The notes: a model not told the origin generated them from the letters alone. A stretch of DNA of 15,498 nt from Deltaproteobacteria bacterium (GCA_018262455.1 JAGSPR010000119.1:1-15498), one strand, 5' to 3'. Counted from the first letter of the stretch, positions 1 through 7,552 are shown. Numbers and translations are program-made.

Positions 1-1
1 G

Positions 2-448
2 GTCGCCGCGCTGCGCACCGCGCTCAACCTCCGGAGGACCGATCAGCGCCTGGCGCTCGACGGTGACGAGGCCGTAGTGCGAGCGTTGGAACCCGCGCCC
101 AGCCCCGAGCTGATGGTCATGAAAGCGCACCAGCGCGATGCCCTCAAGCGCGCGCTCGAGGACGCCATCGCCAGCCTCGACGCGCGCGAGCGCAACGTGC
201 TCCGACTGCACCTCGCGCACCGACTCAGCATCGACGAGATCGGGGCGCTCCACCGGGTGCATCGCGCCACCGCCGCTCGCTGGCTCGACAAGATCCGCAA
301 CCACCTCGAGCGCGAGAGCCGGCGGCTCCTGCGCGAGCGGCTCGGCCTCGACGCGGGCGAGTTCGACAGCCTGTATCGCCTGGTCGAGAGCCGCCTCGAG
401 CTGAGCTTCGACCGCCTCCTCTTGACCGGCAACGGCCCGGCGCGCTGA
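2..448 (+). CDS. RNA polymerase sigma-70 family factor, C-terminal part (5' end outside window)
   Basis: The frame is open from the first complete codon of the window, so the N-terminus (region 2, which binds the -10 element) is missing. The 148 visible residues contain a sigma region 4 type fold. A helix near residues 47-60 is followed by DARERNVLRLHLAHRLSIDEI and then HRVHRATAARWLDKIRNHL (about 84-102), a helix-turn-helix that would contact the -35 element. A charged helical tail of about 45 residues follows. The pattern of ARER-LRLH, LSIDEIGALH and HRATAARWL is typical of myxobacterial ECF-like sigma factors. Codon third positions are nearly all G or C, supporting this frame over the long antisense frame. 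The stop lies 68 bp before the next lipoprotein gene on the same strand, so the two could be co-transcribed. The class is fairly certain. The regulon and any anti-sigma partner are not visible. Confidence 0.85.
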   Translation, partial: VAALRTALNLRRTDQRLALDGDEAVVRALEPAPSPELMVMKAHQRDALKRALEDAIASLDARERNVLRLHLAHRLSIDEIGALHRVHRATAARWLDKIRNHLERESRRLLRERLGLDAGEFDSLYRLVESRLELSFDRLLLTGNGPAR

Positions 449-516
449 ACCGGCGGCGTACGAATCCGTGCGACATCGGCTGTCGGCGCGTGATCAGGGG
501 CTGAAGGAGCAGTCTC

Positions 517-2028
517 ATGCAGCGCACGTCCGTCCGATTCATCGCCCCAGTGCTCGCCGTCACGCTCGTCACCGGCTGTGGCGCCATGCTCAGCAAGCTC
601 GGCATGGGCGAGCGGGGCACCGAGACCGCATGGTCGCGCGCGCGGCCGGTGGCGTTCTCGTCGCCCGAGTGTTCGAAGGTCATTCGCCCCCTCGGCGGTC
701 CCAACGACGACTACAACGCCATCTCGACGAAGAAGGATCCGTCGGCCGAGGCCCAGATCCTGCTCCTCATCTGCCCGCGGCGGTCGATGATCGGAACCTA
801 CGGTCACGAGCTCCCGACCTGGCCGCTGATCGAGAAGCTCGATCCCGAGGAGTCCTACTTCGCGCAGGACGATACCCACCCCGACGTGATCGGGGCTGCA
901 CTCAGCGTGGTCGGGATCGCGAACCGCAAACAGGACGATCGGAACGATCACGATGACCCTCGGGCCTCCGAGACCGGGCTCGCGCTGTTCTGGTCGACCG
1001 TCATCCCCCCCGCCGAGGTCGAGGCCGCCCTCGCACCCGTCCAGCTGGCCCCCGACGCCAAGCAGGCCTTCCTGGCGTTCTACCGGGCCGCGCCCTCGAT
1101 GCTGCGGGTGGACCTGCTGTCGCCGGTCGAGCGCAATCTCGTGGTCGACATTCCGGTCGCCGTCTACAAGGAGCGCCAGGCGCACATCACCGAGTACAGG
1201 CAACTCTATGATCGCCTCGCCGCGCTCCGCGCCGAAGCAGCCGCGGCGCGCGCCAAGGGCTCCGACCTCGGCGCGCTGATCGACAAGCTGGTCGCCCTCC
1301 GCGGCGAGTTCCTGGTCCGCTGCGGCAAGCTCGAGTGCAAGAACCGACCACTCTACGCCGACGCCACTCGCGAGCTGGCCACCCTCGACGTCGTGCGCGG
1401 TGACGTCGTCGCGGCCCGTGCCGAGTCGTCGTTGTTCGCGGCCCGCGGCAGCTACGTCGCCGGCCTGCCCCAGGCGGTGCGGGCGGCGCAGGCACGCGAG
1501 GCGGCCAAGCTCCGGGAGCAGCGCGCCAAGTTCAGAAAGGCCAAGGACAGCGGCGCCGACGACGCGACCGCGCGCCAGCTCGCCGGCGGCGAGGGTGCGC
1601 AGCTCGACAGCCACTTCTTCCTCGAGCCCCCCATGGCGCTCGCCAACTTCGCGGCAGCTCTCGAACACGGTGACAGCATCATGCCTTCGAGCGCGGAGGT
1701 CGCCTCGCTCAAGGTCACCGGCGCGACCGCCCACGTGGTGTTCAAGCTGAACCGCATCGAATACGAGGAGCCCTACGACTGCAAGCGGACGAACCGCATC
1801 ACCCGCATCCGCGACGACGGCAGCCTCGAGTACGAAGAGGACTGCAAGTACAGGAAGGTCACCGACAGCAAGGCGGCGCACCCGCCGATCGACCTGCCTG
1901 CCTCCGAGGCCAAGGGGCTGCGGGTCGGCGAGATGCTGTCGTTCCTGAGCGGGAAGACCGGAGCGCGCGTCGTCGAGGTCCGACGCAAGGACGCGGTCGT
2001 GCAGCTGCGCGGCGACCGTCTGCCCTGA
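517..2028 (+). CDS. Large lipoprotein of unknown function
   Basis: The gene encodes 503 residues. The ATG at 517 is supported by a GAAGGAG ribosome binding site at 503-509. The N-terminus is a lipoprotein signal: Arg3 and Arg7, a hydrophobic stretch and the lipobox VTGC with Cys21 as the predicted lipidated residue, so the mature protein should be attached to the inner or outer membrane. The rest is soluble. Residues about 215-350 are Ala/Arg/Glu/Leu-rich and probably helical, possibly coiled-coil. They are followed by a likely beta-rich part (about 395-500) that includes KLNRIEYEEPYDCKRTNRI and a matching Cys443. Other cysteines are at 52, 86, 269, 274 and 422. I recognise no catalytic motif or named family. 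It follows the sigma factor gene on the same strand. That it is a secreted lipoprotein is well supported; its function is unknown. Confidence 0.85.
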   Translation: MQRTSVRFIAPVLAVTLVTGCGAMLSKLGMGERGTETAWSRARPVAFSSPECSKVIRPLGGPNDDYNAISTKKDPSAEAQILLLICPRRSMIGTYGHELPTWPLIEKLDPEESYFAQDDTHPDVIGAALSVVGIANRKQDDRNDHDDPRASETGLALFWSTVIPPAEVEAALAPVQLAPDAKQAFLAFYRAAPSMLRVDLLSPVERNLVVDIPVAVYKERQAHITEYRQLYDRLAALRAEAAAARAKGSDLGALIDKLVALRGEFLVRCGKLECKNRPLYADATRELATLDVVRGDVVAARAESSLFAARGSYVAGLPQAVRAAQAREAAKLREQRAKFRKAKDSGADDATARQLAGGEGAQLDSHFFLEPPMALANFAAALEHGDSIMPSSAEVASLKVTGATAHVVFKLNRIEYEEPYDCKRTNRITRIRDDGSLEYEEDCKYRKVTDSKAAHPPIDLPASEAKGLRVGEMLSFLSGKTGARVVEVRRKDAVVQLRGDRLP

Positions 2029-2153
2029 TCGAGCACGGTGCCGCGGTCGCTCGGCGCGCGTTCCCGCAGTGCGTGCCGCACGTCGACGCGTCGGGTGGTG
2101 GCCTACCGTGGTGCTGCGGAGTACGCGATCCGTCGCCGCACGTTGCAGTCGGC

Positions 2154-2894
2154 GTGTACCTGGGCGACACCTTGCGGGTGACAGGACGTTATACTCAGCT
2201 CGGTCGCCAGCTTCGCAGGCTGCGGCACATCGCCGGCGGTCGGCACTCCGCTGATCTGGTGACCACGCTCCGACGTGCGACGCAGCTCGCGCGTGATCTC
2301 GCCTGCGAGAGTGCGGACGTCGACGATGCGGGGGAGGGGTTCAAGGAGCTGTCCGTGCGCGGAGTGCTCGAACCGGCGCTCTCCGAGCGGCTGACCGCGT
2401 GGGTCGCGTCGCAGGGCACCCGCGTGTCCAGGCCGGACGTACAGGGTGATGCCGCCTTCGGCGAGCGTGCCATGGCGGTCGGCCGGGACCTCGATCGGTT
2501 CCTGCGCAGCCTCGAGATCGGTGCACCCGCCCCCGAGATCCCCTTCGAGCCGATCGTGCCTGCCGAGCGCGGGATCGAGTCATCCGCGCTCGCGGCCGCC
2601 AGCGCGAGGCTAGCCTCGACCGCCGCGGTGACCATCTCCGGCCGGATCCTCGAGATCGAGGTGCGCGGTGGTCGTGCGGTCATCGCGGTCGACGACCGGC
2701 CGATCGCCATGACACTGGACTCGGGGGCTCCCGTGACGTCGTTCGCGCTCGCGGCAGCGCCGACCAGCAACGCCGAGGTCCGCCGCGAGCAAACCGGAGT
2801 GACCCGGGTGGCGTGGATCCCCGAGCACCTGGTCATCGAGCTCGCGCCCGACTTCGCGAGCGCTCGCTTCGGCAGGGATCCGGACCGGGGATAG
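2154..2894 (+). CDS. Hypothetical protein, helical N-terminal half and beta-rich C-terminal half
   Basis: From about 2205 to the TAG at 2892-2894 this frame shows strong G/C third-position bias, which favours it over the antisense frame. The first two thirds are helical and Arg/Leu/Ala-rich (LRRATQLARDLACES and AMAVGRDLDRFLRSLEIG). The last third alternates as in beta strands (VTISGRILEIEVRGGRAVI, VTRVAWIPEHLVIEL). There is no signal peptide, membrane segment or motif I recognise. The start is unclear: no in-frame ATG occurs before 2472, and GTG codons at 2073, 2154, 2178 and 2259 all lack a good ribosome binding site. I give 2154 as a compromise. A TATACT hexamer at 2190-2195 would favour the 2259 start if it were a real -10 box. 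The stop lies 3 bp from the convergent stop of the next gene. It is probably a real gene of unknown function. Confidence 0.6.
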   Translation: MYLGDTLRVTGRYTQLGRQLRRLRHIAGGRHSADLVTTLRRATQLARDLACESADVDDAGEGFKELSVRGVLEPALSERLTAWVASQGTRVSRPDVQGDAAFGERAMAVGRDLDRFLRSLEIGAPAPEIPFEPIVPAERGIESSALAAASARLASTAAVTISGRILEIEVRGGRAVIAVDDRPIAMTLDSGAPVTSFALAAAPTSNAEVRREQTGVTRVAWIPEHLVIELAPDFASARFGRDPDRG

Positions 2895-2897
2895 CCG

Positions 2898-3764
2898 CTA
2901 CTGACCCGCGTCGGCTCGTCGGTTCCGCACCGATGAGACCCTTCGGCGCACCAGCCCGAGCAGCGCGATCGCCAGCCAGGCCGATGTGGTGCCGCCGCTC
3001 GCCGCACAACCGCCGCCGCCTGCCAGGCGGCCCGAACCTCCCCCGGTAGGGGCTGTCGGATCGCCGGTGGTCGGATCGGAGGCCGTTGCGGACAGCTGGG
3101 CCGAACCCGAGGATCCGTCGTGGCAGGCAACGTCACCATTCAAGCTGTTCGCCGAGCTCGACGACGCCGCCCAGACGCGGGTCATCGTGGTGCGATCGAG
3201 ACCCAGTGGGACCAGCGTGCTCCAGGGGACGGCGAAGTCGAGGAAGAAGTCGGGACTTCCGCCATTGGTTGTCCCGGGCGCAAGGACACTGCGCCCGTTC
3301 ATCGCGAACGGAAAGCTCGCGACGGCGGGCTGATCCGCCGGATCGTTCGGGTCGTTCGGCACCGTCGTCATCGTGTTGCTGAACACCTCCACCGTGGCCG
3401 CCCCACCGCCGATCCCGTCGACGAGAACGAGCACCTCGTAGTCGTTCGGGTCACCGTCGAGGTCGAATTCCATGCCCCACGAGAACGGGCGCGCTGCACC
3501 GGCCGGTGCCGGATCTTCTTCGAGCCGGATCCGCAGATAGAGGTTGGTCGAATCGGCCGCGCGCAGGCCTGCAGGCGCGTTCCCATCGCCGACGAGGTCG
3601 CGCTCGTCCAGCGCCCCGGTGGCGTCTGCGAACCGATCGGTCATCGGCGCGTTGCCGCAACGCAGCGGGACGTACGCGGTGTCAGGTGGGAACGTCACCT
3701 GCGCGCGGGCAGCGCTCGGCGCGACGACGAGCCACAACATGATCGTCCGTGGGATGAGTCTCAT
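2898..3764 (-). CDS. Secreted surface protein with MYXO-CTERM-type sorting tail
   Basis: The protein has 288 residues. A signal peptide (MRLIPRTIMLWLVV, predicted cleavage after Ala21) leads into a beta-sandwich-like body. Residues 74-120 read NLYLRIRLEEDPAP, then WGMEFDLDGDPNDYEVLVLVDG, and 171-187 read PDFFLDFAVPWSTLVPL. This layout recalls exoprotein or carbohydrate-binding-like domains, but I cannot assign a family. A Gly/Ser/Thr/Pro linker (about 228-252) leads to a tripartite tail: GGGGC with Cys253, a short hydrophobic helix (262-272) and RRR (273-275). This is the MYXO-CTERM pattern, in which the Cys is thought to be processed for surface attachment. The start is set by a perfect GGAGG at 3772-3776, 7 nt upstream. 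The ATG overlaps the stop of the upstream OmpA-type gene (ATGA), implying translational coupling. A beta-sandwich sugar-binding role is inference only. Confidence 0.85.
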   Translation of the reverse strand: MRLIPRTIMLWLVVAPSAARAQVTFPPDTAYVPLRCGNAPMTDRFADATGALDERDLVGDGNAPAGLRAADSTNLYLRIRLEEDPAPAGAARPFSWGMEFDLDGDPNDYEVLVLVDGIGGGAATVEVFSNTMTTVPNDPNDPADQPAVASFPFAMNGRSVLAPGTTNGGSPDFFLDFAVPWSTLVPLGLDRTTMTRVWAASSSSANSLNGDVACHDGSSGSAQLSATASDPTTGDPTAPTGGGSGRLAGGGGCAASGGTTSAWLAIALLGLVRRRVSSVRNRRADAGQ

Positions 3765-5200
3765 TTGCCGGCCTCCGAAATGACGAACTCGACGCGGCGG
3801 TTCTTCTGCCGGCCACCGGCCGAGGCGTTGGGTGCGATCGGCCTCGTCTCTCCGAGGCCGCGCGTCTCGAGACGGCCAGCGTCGATGCCACGCTTGACGA
3901 GTGCCGTTTTCACCGCGGCGGCGCGCTGTTCGGACAGCTTCTGATTGACGTCGTCATCGCCGACGTCGTCGGTGTGACCCTCGATCCGGATCTTGGCGGC
4001 CTGCGGGTTGCCGGCGATTCCCTGCGCGATCTGATCGAGGAGTGGATCGCTCTTCTTGGTGATCTGGGTCGAGCCGGTTTCGAACTGCACCTTGCCGATG
4101 ATGAAGATCCTGCCGTCCTCGATCTTCACGTAGGTCTTCGCCGGGCAACCGCGACGGTCAGCCTCACCCTTGAGGTCGGGACACTCGTCATCGCCATCGA
4201 GGATTCCGTCGCCATCGTTATCCGGCTCGGGCGCGCCATCCTCGTCCTCGAATCCGTCACCGTCCTCCGCCTCGTACGGCGCCTTGTCGTCCTTGTCCAT
4301 CACGCCGTCGCCGTCGCTGTCTTTGAACCCTTGGCGTTCCGGTCCGTGCTTGCGATAGCGGAGGCCGACGATGATGCGAAGGTCCGGATCGCCGATCCCG
4401 TTGGTGAGCCCGAACGACGCGCCGCCGTAGAGGGCAAGATTCCCCCGACGGTACTCGACACCGCCGAGCACCTCGAAGGGGAAGTCGGCGCCCGTGACGT
4501 CGGCGCCGACCGTCTTCTCGGCGAAGCCCTCGACGCGCAGAGAGACGTTCGGCGTCACGCCCGCGGACAACCATGGTCCGAACGAGATCCCGTCGCCCCA
4601 TGCCAGCCCGACCGGATGCTGCGAGCGCCAGCGATACCCGAGGTTCGCGCCAAGTCCGATCCGACCCATGTGCGCGGCGAGCAGCAGCTGGCCGCCGAGC
4701 GTGACTCCACCGGCGCCGCGCAGCGCGTCGTCGTTGCCAGTCGGAACACTGATCGGGATCGCGACCCCGAGCAAGAAGTGCTGGTCCAGCGTGCCGCTCC
4801 GCACGATCGCGATCTTCGGGACGAACCGGAGATCGCCGAGCCCCTCGCTCGCGTTGAGCGCGCCGTACGGATCGCCCTCGTAGATCAAGTGCACGGGCAG
4901 ACCGACGCCGAGCTCGATCCTGCGGAACAGCCCGAGCGAGGCGACCAGGTCCGCTGTCAGCCCAGTATCGACGGGCTTGTTGATGAGGTTGTCGCTGGCA
5001 TCGACCTGGACCACCTGATCGTCGGCGACGTTGAGGAACAACCCGAGGCTCCAGCCGAGATGATTCGGCACCGCGGGGTGCTCGTTCACGAAGCCACCTT
5101 CGGCGCCGACGGCCGGCGCGAACCGTTCGCCGTCGAGCCCATCTGCGCTGACCTCGCCAACCCAAGCGAGGGTCGCTGCAGCGATCACCAGCTGCCTCAT
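3761..5200 (-). CDS. OmpA-family outer-membrane protein with beta-barrel, calcium-type Asp repeats and peptidoglycan-binding domain
   Basis: The protein has 479 residues from the ATG at 5200, which has AAGGA 6 nt upstream. An ATG at 5206 would add Met-Gly. A signal peptide (MRQLVIAAATLAWVGEVSA) precedes about 270 residues of alternating aromatic and small residues (for example WSLGLFLNV, HFLLGVAIPISVPTG, LALYGGASFGLT), which I read as an outer-membrane beta-barrel. Residues about 293-351 hold thrombospondin type 3-like Asp repeats (DSDGDGVMDKDD, DNDGDGILDGDDECPD) that probably bind calcium. The C-terminal domain (about 360-479) is OmpA-like: GHTDDVG at 408, LSEQRAAAV and NRRVEF at 467. The Asp and Arg that contact diaminopimelate in this family are present. 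It should link the outer membrane to the wall. It shares an ATGA junction with the downstream MYXO-CTERM gene, suggesting joint production and possibly interaction at the surface. Confidence 0.93.
   Translation of the reverse strand: MRQLVIAAATLAWVGEVSADGLDGERFAPAVGAEGGFVNEHPAVPNHLGWSLGLFLNVADDQVVQVDASDNLINKPVDTGLTADLVASLGLFRRIELGVGLPVHLIYEGDPYGALNASEGLGDLRFVPKIAIVRSGTLDQHFLLGVAIPISVPTGNDDALRGAGGVTLGGQLLLAAHMGRIGLGANLGYRWRSQHPVGLAWGDGISFGPWLSAGVTPNVSLRVEGFAEKTVGADVTGADFPFEVLGGVEYRRGNLALYGGASFGLTNGIGDPDLRIIVGLRYRKHGPERQGFKDSDGDGVMDKDDKAPYEAEDGDGFEDEDGAPEPDNDGDGILDGDDECPDLKGEADRRGCPAKTYVKIEDGRIFIIGKVQFETGSTQITKKSDPLLDQIAQGIAGNPQAAKIRIEGHTDDVGDDDVNQKLSEQRAAAVKTALVKRGIDAGRLETRGLGETRPIAPNASAGGRQKNRRVEFVISEAGK
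3772..3776 (-). promoter_or_regulatory. Strong ribosome binding site of the MYXO-CTERM gene
   Basis: The minus strand reads GGAGG here, 7 nt before the ATG at 3764. It lies inside the last codons of the OmpA-family gene. It fixes the start of the downstream gene and supports coupled translation across the ATGA overlap. Confidence 0.7.
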
Positions 5201-5206
5201 TCCCAT

Positions 5207-5218
5207 CCTTCGAGTATA
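5207..5218 (-). promoter_or_regulatory. TATACT -10-like box and AAGGA ribosome binding site upstream of the OmpA-family gene
   Basis: On the minus strand TATACT (5218-5213) is followed by AAGGA (5211-5207) and ATG at 5200. The AAGGA is well placed for the 5200 start. The two signals conflict: transcription starting about 7 nt after TATACT would begin near the ATG at 5206 and lose the AAGGA, giving a leaderless message. I see no convincing -35 element at the usual distance. Either the box is chance, or the gene has both a readthrough and a leaderless transcript. Confidence 0.3.
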
Positions 5219-5308
5219 TCAGGGGTCGCCGGCGCACCCGAACGGGCCGATCAGCCGATCGTCGTGACGGGCGGCAAGATCGTCAGCGTCGGTCCGGCAC
5301 GCCAGGCC

Positions 5309-5599
5309 TCACCGCTGGTTGTTGCGCTGGTCCTGGCGACGCATCTGCATCACCACGCCGGCGGCCGCCCCGACCGCGGCGGCGGGTTGGCTCGTGGGCG
5401 CCGCGGCAGGCGCGCCCGGCTGCTTGGGGATCTCGCAGATGCACGCACTCGAATACTCTCCCATGTAGACGATCCCGGACATCTGCAGGTTGCTCTGCGC
5501 GCACTTCGCCATGCAGGTGCCGGGATCGATGTGCGGACTGCCCGTGAACTGCGTCTGACAACCCGCGCACAGCGCGACGACCAGAAGGATTGCTTTCAT
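5309..5599 (-). CDS. Small four-cysteine lipoprotein of unknown function
   Basis: The 96-residue product begins MKAILLVVALCAGC, a compact lipoprotein signal with Cys14 as the likely lipidated residue. The residue at -3 is a Cys, which is unusual for a lipobox. The mature part has CMAKC (29-33) and CIC (53-55), a CxxxC plus CxC arrangement that could form two disulfides. It continues into an Ala/Pro/Gly linker (60-80) and a basic, Gln/Asn-rich tail. No family is recognised. There is no clear ribosome binding site before the ATG at 5599. The gene lies 102 bp after the ExbD-like gene and about 108 bp before the OmpA-type gene, all on the minus strand, so it may belong to the same envelope operon. 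Confidence 0.75.
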   Translation of the reverse strand: MKAILLVVALCAGCQTQFTGSPHIDPGTCMAKCAQSNLQMSGIVYMGEYSSACICEIPKQPGAPAAAPTSQPAAAVGAAAGVVMQMRRQDQRNNQR

Positions 5600-5670
5600 G
5601 GCGCGGATGGTACCCCGGTCACAGAGCCATCTCTCTCAGCCGTCGCAGTCGACGCGGAGGTCCTGTCATC

Positions 5671-5698
5671 GCCGAGATCTGACGAGGGCGACCTCGGC
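5671..5698 (-). terminator. Possible stem-loop after the ExbD-like gene
   Basis: Directly after the stop of the ExbD-like gene lie two mutually exclusive inverted repeats: GCCGAG (5671-5676) with CTCGGC (5693-5698), and CGAGG (5683-5687) with CCTCG (5692-5696). No T-run follows on the minus strand, so this is not a classical intrinsic terminator. It could slow 3' exonucleases or attenuate readthrough into the small lipoprotein gene. Confidence 0.2.
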
Positions 5699-5701
5699 TG
5701 A

Positions 5702-6547
5702 TCACCGTACCGCGAGTGACAGCGTCCCCGCCTTGATCTGCTTCTGTGCGTCTATCCACGGCGTCTTGCCGGGGAGCTTGATCGCCTGGCCGCGCTTGCC
5801 GAGGTCGACTTCGATCACTCCGGTCTTCTCCTCGGGCGTGAGCTCGTAGAACAGTGCGGAGCGCAGCTGCGCGAGGTCGACCTTGCACTGGCATGTGGCG
5901 AGCGCCTGCTCGACGCGCGGTACGAGCTTCTGCAGGTACCGATCCGTCCCCCTCGGCGGGAGGAATGCCTGGTCCAGCGCGGGGCAGCTCGCCACGAACC
6001 CCTTCATCGCCGGCGCGAGGACGACCTGTCGCTGGCCCGGCTTCGCCGCGGCGACGACATCATCGATCGCGGTGTGCGGAGGTGGGCTCGGTTGCTTGGC
6101 GAGCGCGAACACGAAGCGCGCGTGACCGAAGCCGGCCTTCGCGGCCGCTTGGACCACCGCGACGACATCGCTCCACGGTCGACTCTCGTCGACGATGATG
6201 ACCACATCCTGGTAGTGCCCGGCCATGCCGGGCCTGGTCCTTTGCCAGTCCGGATCCGCGTGCATCTTCGCCTGCAGTGCGAGCTCCTCGCCGATCTTGT
6301 CGATCTCGATCTGGCGCTGGTCGACCCACGTCTTGTTCGAGGTCAGTCCCACCTGCAGCGCGGAGGCGCCGTCTGTGAGGTCGCCGCGCGCAACGAGCTT
6401 CGTCTCGGCCGGCACCATGACGGTCTCGCGGGTCTCGCCGAGACTCCTGAGATAGCTCGCGAGGTCCTTCGCATCGGACGCGCAGTCTGCTCGCGATGTC
6501 CGTTGCAGCGCGACAAGCGCGACGATCGCCAGGAATCGCTGTTTCAT
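5702..6547 (-). CDS. Secreted protein with ExbD/TolR-like segment
   Basis: The protein has 281 residues, starting at the ATG at 6547. The frame stays open upstream for another 1.5 kb, but that part is antisense to two convincing plus-strand genes. The N-terminus MKQRFLAIVALVALQRTSRA is a signal peptide, with likely cleavage after Ala20. Residues about 113-150 (QDVVIIVDESRPWSDVVAVV, then QAAAKAGFGHARFVFAL) match the core of ExbD/TolR periplasmic domains: a beta strand with a conserved Asp, a helix, then a Gly and a second strand. Four cysteines are at 22, 188, 219 and 221 (CQC). Unlike true ExbD it seems to have a cleavable signal rather than a membrane anchor, and no ExbB or TonB gene is nearby. 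It could be a periplasmic domain reused for another purpose. The fold call is inference from pattern. No good ribosome binding site is visible. Confidence 0.75.
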   Translation of the reverse strand: MKQRFLAIVALVALQRTSRADCASDAKDLASYLRSLGETRETVMVPAETKLVARGDLTDGASALQVGLTSNKTWVDQRQIEIDKIGEELALQAKMHADPDWQRTRPGMAGHYQDVVIIVDESRPWSDVVAVVQAAAKAGFGHARFVFALAKQPSPPPHTAIDDVVAAAKPGQRQVVLAPAMKGFVASCPALDQAFLPPRGTDRYLQKLVPRVEQALATCQCKVDLAQLRSALFYELTPEEKTGVIEVDLGKRGQAIKLPGKTPWIDAQKQIKAGTLSLAVR

Positions 6548-6658
6548 GCGCTGAACCGTACTGCAGCCGACCGGCATCGGACACCGCGGAAACGCATGGA
6601 GACATCGCGCCGGTCGGGGGGGCGGTGGTGACGAAGAGGTGATATAGCCCGCGTCCCT

Positions 6659-7552
6659 ATGAGGCACATCTGGTTCTGCGTCGTGATGGCCGCCTGCTCG
6701 AGCTCTGAGTCTGGTCTGCATGCCGGCCAGGACGGCGGCGGCGGAGATGGCGGCGGTGGTGGTGGTGATGCAAATCCGCCGACCGAAACCAAGACTGGAA
6801 GCCTCACGATCCAGAGCACCCGTTACACGGTCGCGATGACGAACGTCGAGCAAGGTTACGCGACCGGCACGTTCTACCGGATCCCGCCGGTGACGGGCAC
6901 CGGCAGCGGCGGCTGTACCAGCGCCACGTACGGCGCGTGCGACGTGCAGACGTGCGTGTTCGACGGCACTGCGTCCGATGGCGGCTTGTCGATCATCTAT
7001 ACCGACGCTGGCCCCCTGACGATCAGCGGCGTGCAGGTCAACGACGGTACGATGATGCTCACGCCCGGTGCGTATGGCTACAACACGGTGAGCGGCGCCG
7101 TGGCGCTGTTCAATGGCGGGGACTCGGTGCGCTTCGTCGCGTCGGGCAATTCGCAAGGCGCACCCGCGTTCGACGTCGCGCTCATCGCGCCGAGCTCGGT
7201 GCAGGTGATCTCTCCTCCGTTCGAGCAGGGCAAGGTGGTCGCGAGCGCAAGCCACGATCTCGCCGTGGCGTGGACGGGCTCGTCGGCAACCAATGTGACG
7301 GCTCAGCTCGCGGCAGGCACGAGCGGGGCGAGTGTGATCGCGCGCTGCACGTTTTCGGGCAATTCTGGACACGGAATCGTGCCCGCCGCCGCGATCGCGG
7401 AGGTCCAATCCGCGGGCGGATCGTCGAGCCTCATGGTCACGACGGAGAGCCGCGCGACGCGCAACCCCGATGGATGGGACATCACGTTCTCGCTTCAGTC
7501 TTACGGCATCCTGGCGTCGGGGATCGCGGTCGGCACGCTCGAGATCCAGTAG
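6659..7552 (+). CDS. Lipoprotein with Gly-rich linker, unknown function
   Basis: The product has 297 residues. MRHIWFCVVMAACSSS is a short lipoprotein signal with Cys13 in MAAC. Residues 25-38 form a flexible Asp/Gly linker (DGGGGDGGGGGG). The remaining 250 residues look beta-rich (TGSLTIQSTRYTVAM, DSVRFVASGNSQG, WDITFSLQSYGILASG) with a cysteine cluster near residues 84-100 (GGCTSATYGACDVQTC). No catalytic motif is visible; a surface-exposed or periplasmic beta-sandwich is a guess. The ATG at 6659 has no nearby ribosome binding site; GAAGAGG lies 20 nt upstream, too far. A GATATAG sequence sits about 12 nt before the ATG, so a leaderless transcript is possible. The gene diverges from the ExbD-like gene across 111 bp. 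Confidence 0.75.
   Translation: MRHIWFCVVMAACSSSESGLHAGQDGGGGDGGGGGGDANPPTETKTGSLTIQSTRYTVAMTNVEQGYATGTFYRIPPVTGTGSGGCTSATYGACDVQTCVFDGTASDGGLSIIYTDAGPLTISGVQVNDGTMMLTPGAYGYNTVSGAVALFNGGDSVRFVASGNSQGAPAFDVALIAPSSVQVISPPFEQGKVVASASHDLAVAWTGSSATNVTAQLAAGTSGASVIARCTFSGNSGHGIVPAAAIAEVQSAGGSSSLMVTTESRATRNPDGWDITFSLQSYGILASGIAVGTLEIQ
6734..6769 (+). repeat. In-frame GGN trinucleotide tract encoding the Gly linker
   Basis: Twelve consecutive codons are GGN or GAT (GGC, GGC, GGC, GGA, GAT, GGC, GGC, then four GGT and GAT). The tract encodes residues 26-37 of the lipoprotein. Changes by whole codons would alter only linker length. Confidence 0.7.

Noticed and set aside
471..485. CGACA/TGTCG hairpin after the sigma factor gene as a terminator
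   Set aside because: The stem is only 5 bp and no T-run follows.
43..1881. Open frame of 612 codons on the minus strand antisense to the sigma factor and large lipoprotein
   Set aside because: Its composition (Arg/Gly/Val/Asp-rich with no domain) is typical of antisense frames in very G+C-rich DNA. The plus-strand genes have a signal peptide, a helix-turn-helix and a ribosome binding site.
2172..2195. TTGCGG and TATACT as a promoter for the hypothetical gene
   Set aside because: The spacing is 12 bp, too short for a sigma-70 type promoter, and the start codon of the gene is itself unclear.
2195..3139. Open frame of 314 codons on the minus strand across the convergent junction
   Set aside because: It overlaps the end of the MYXO-CTERM gene in another frame and the hypothetical plus-strand gene. 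It is Ser/Arg/Pro-rich without motifs.
3974..5701. Open frame of 575 codons on the plus strand
   Set aside because: It is antisense to the OmpA-family gene and the small lipoprotein, both of which have strong motifs. The translation shows no fold or signal.
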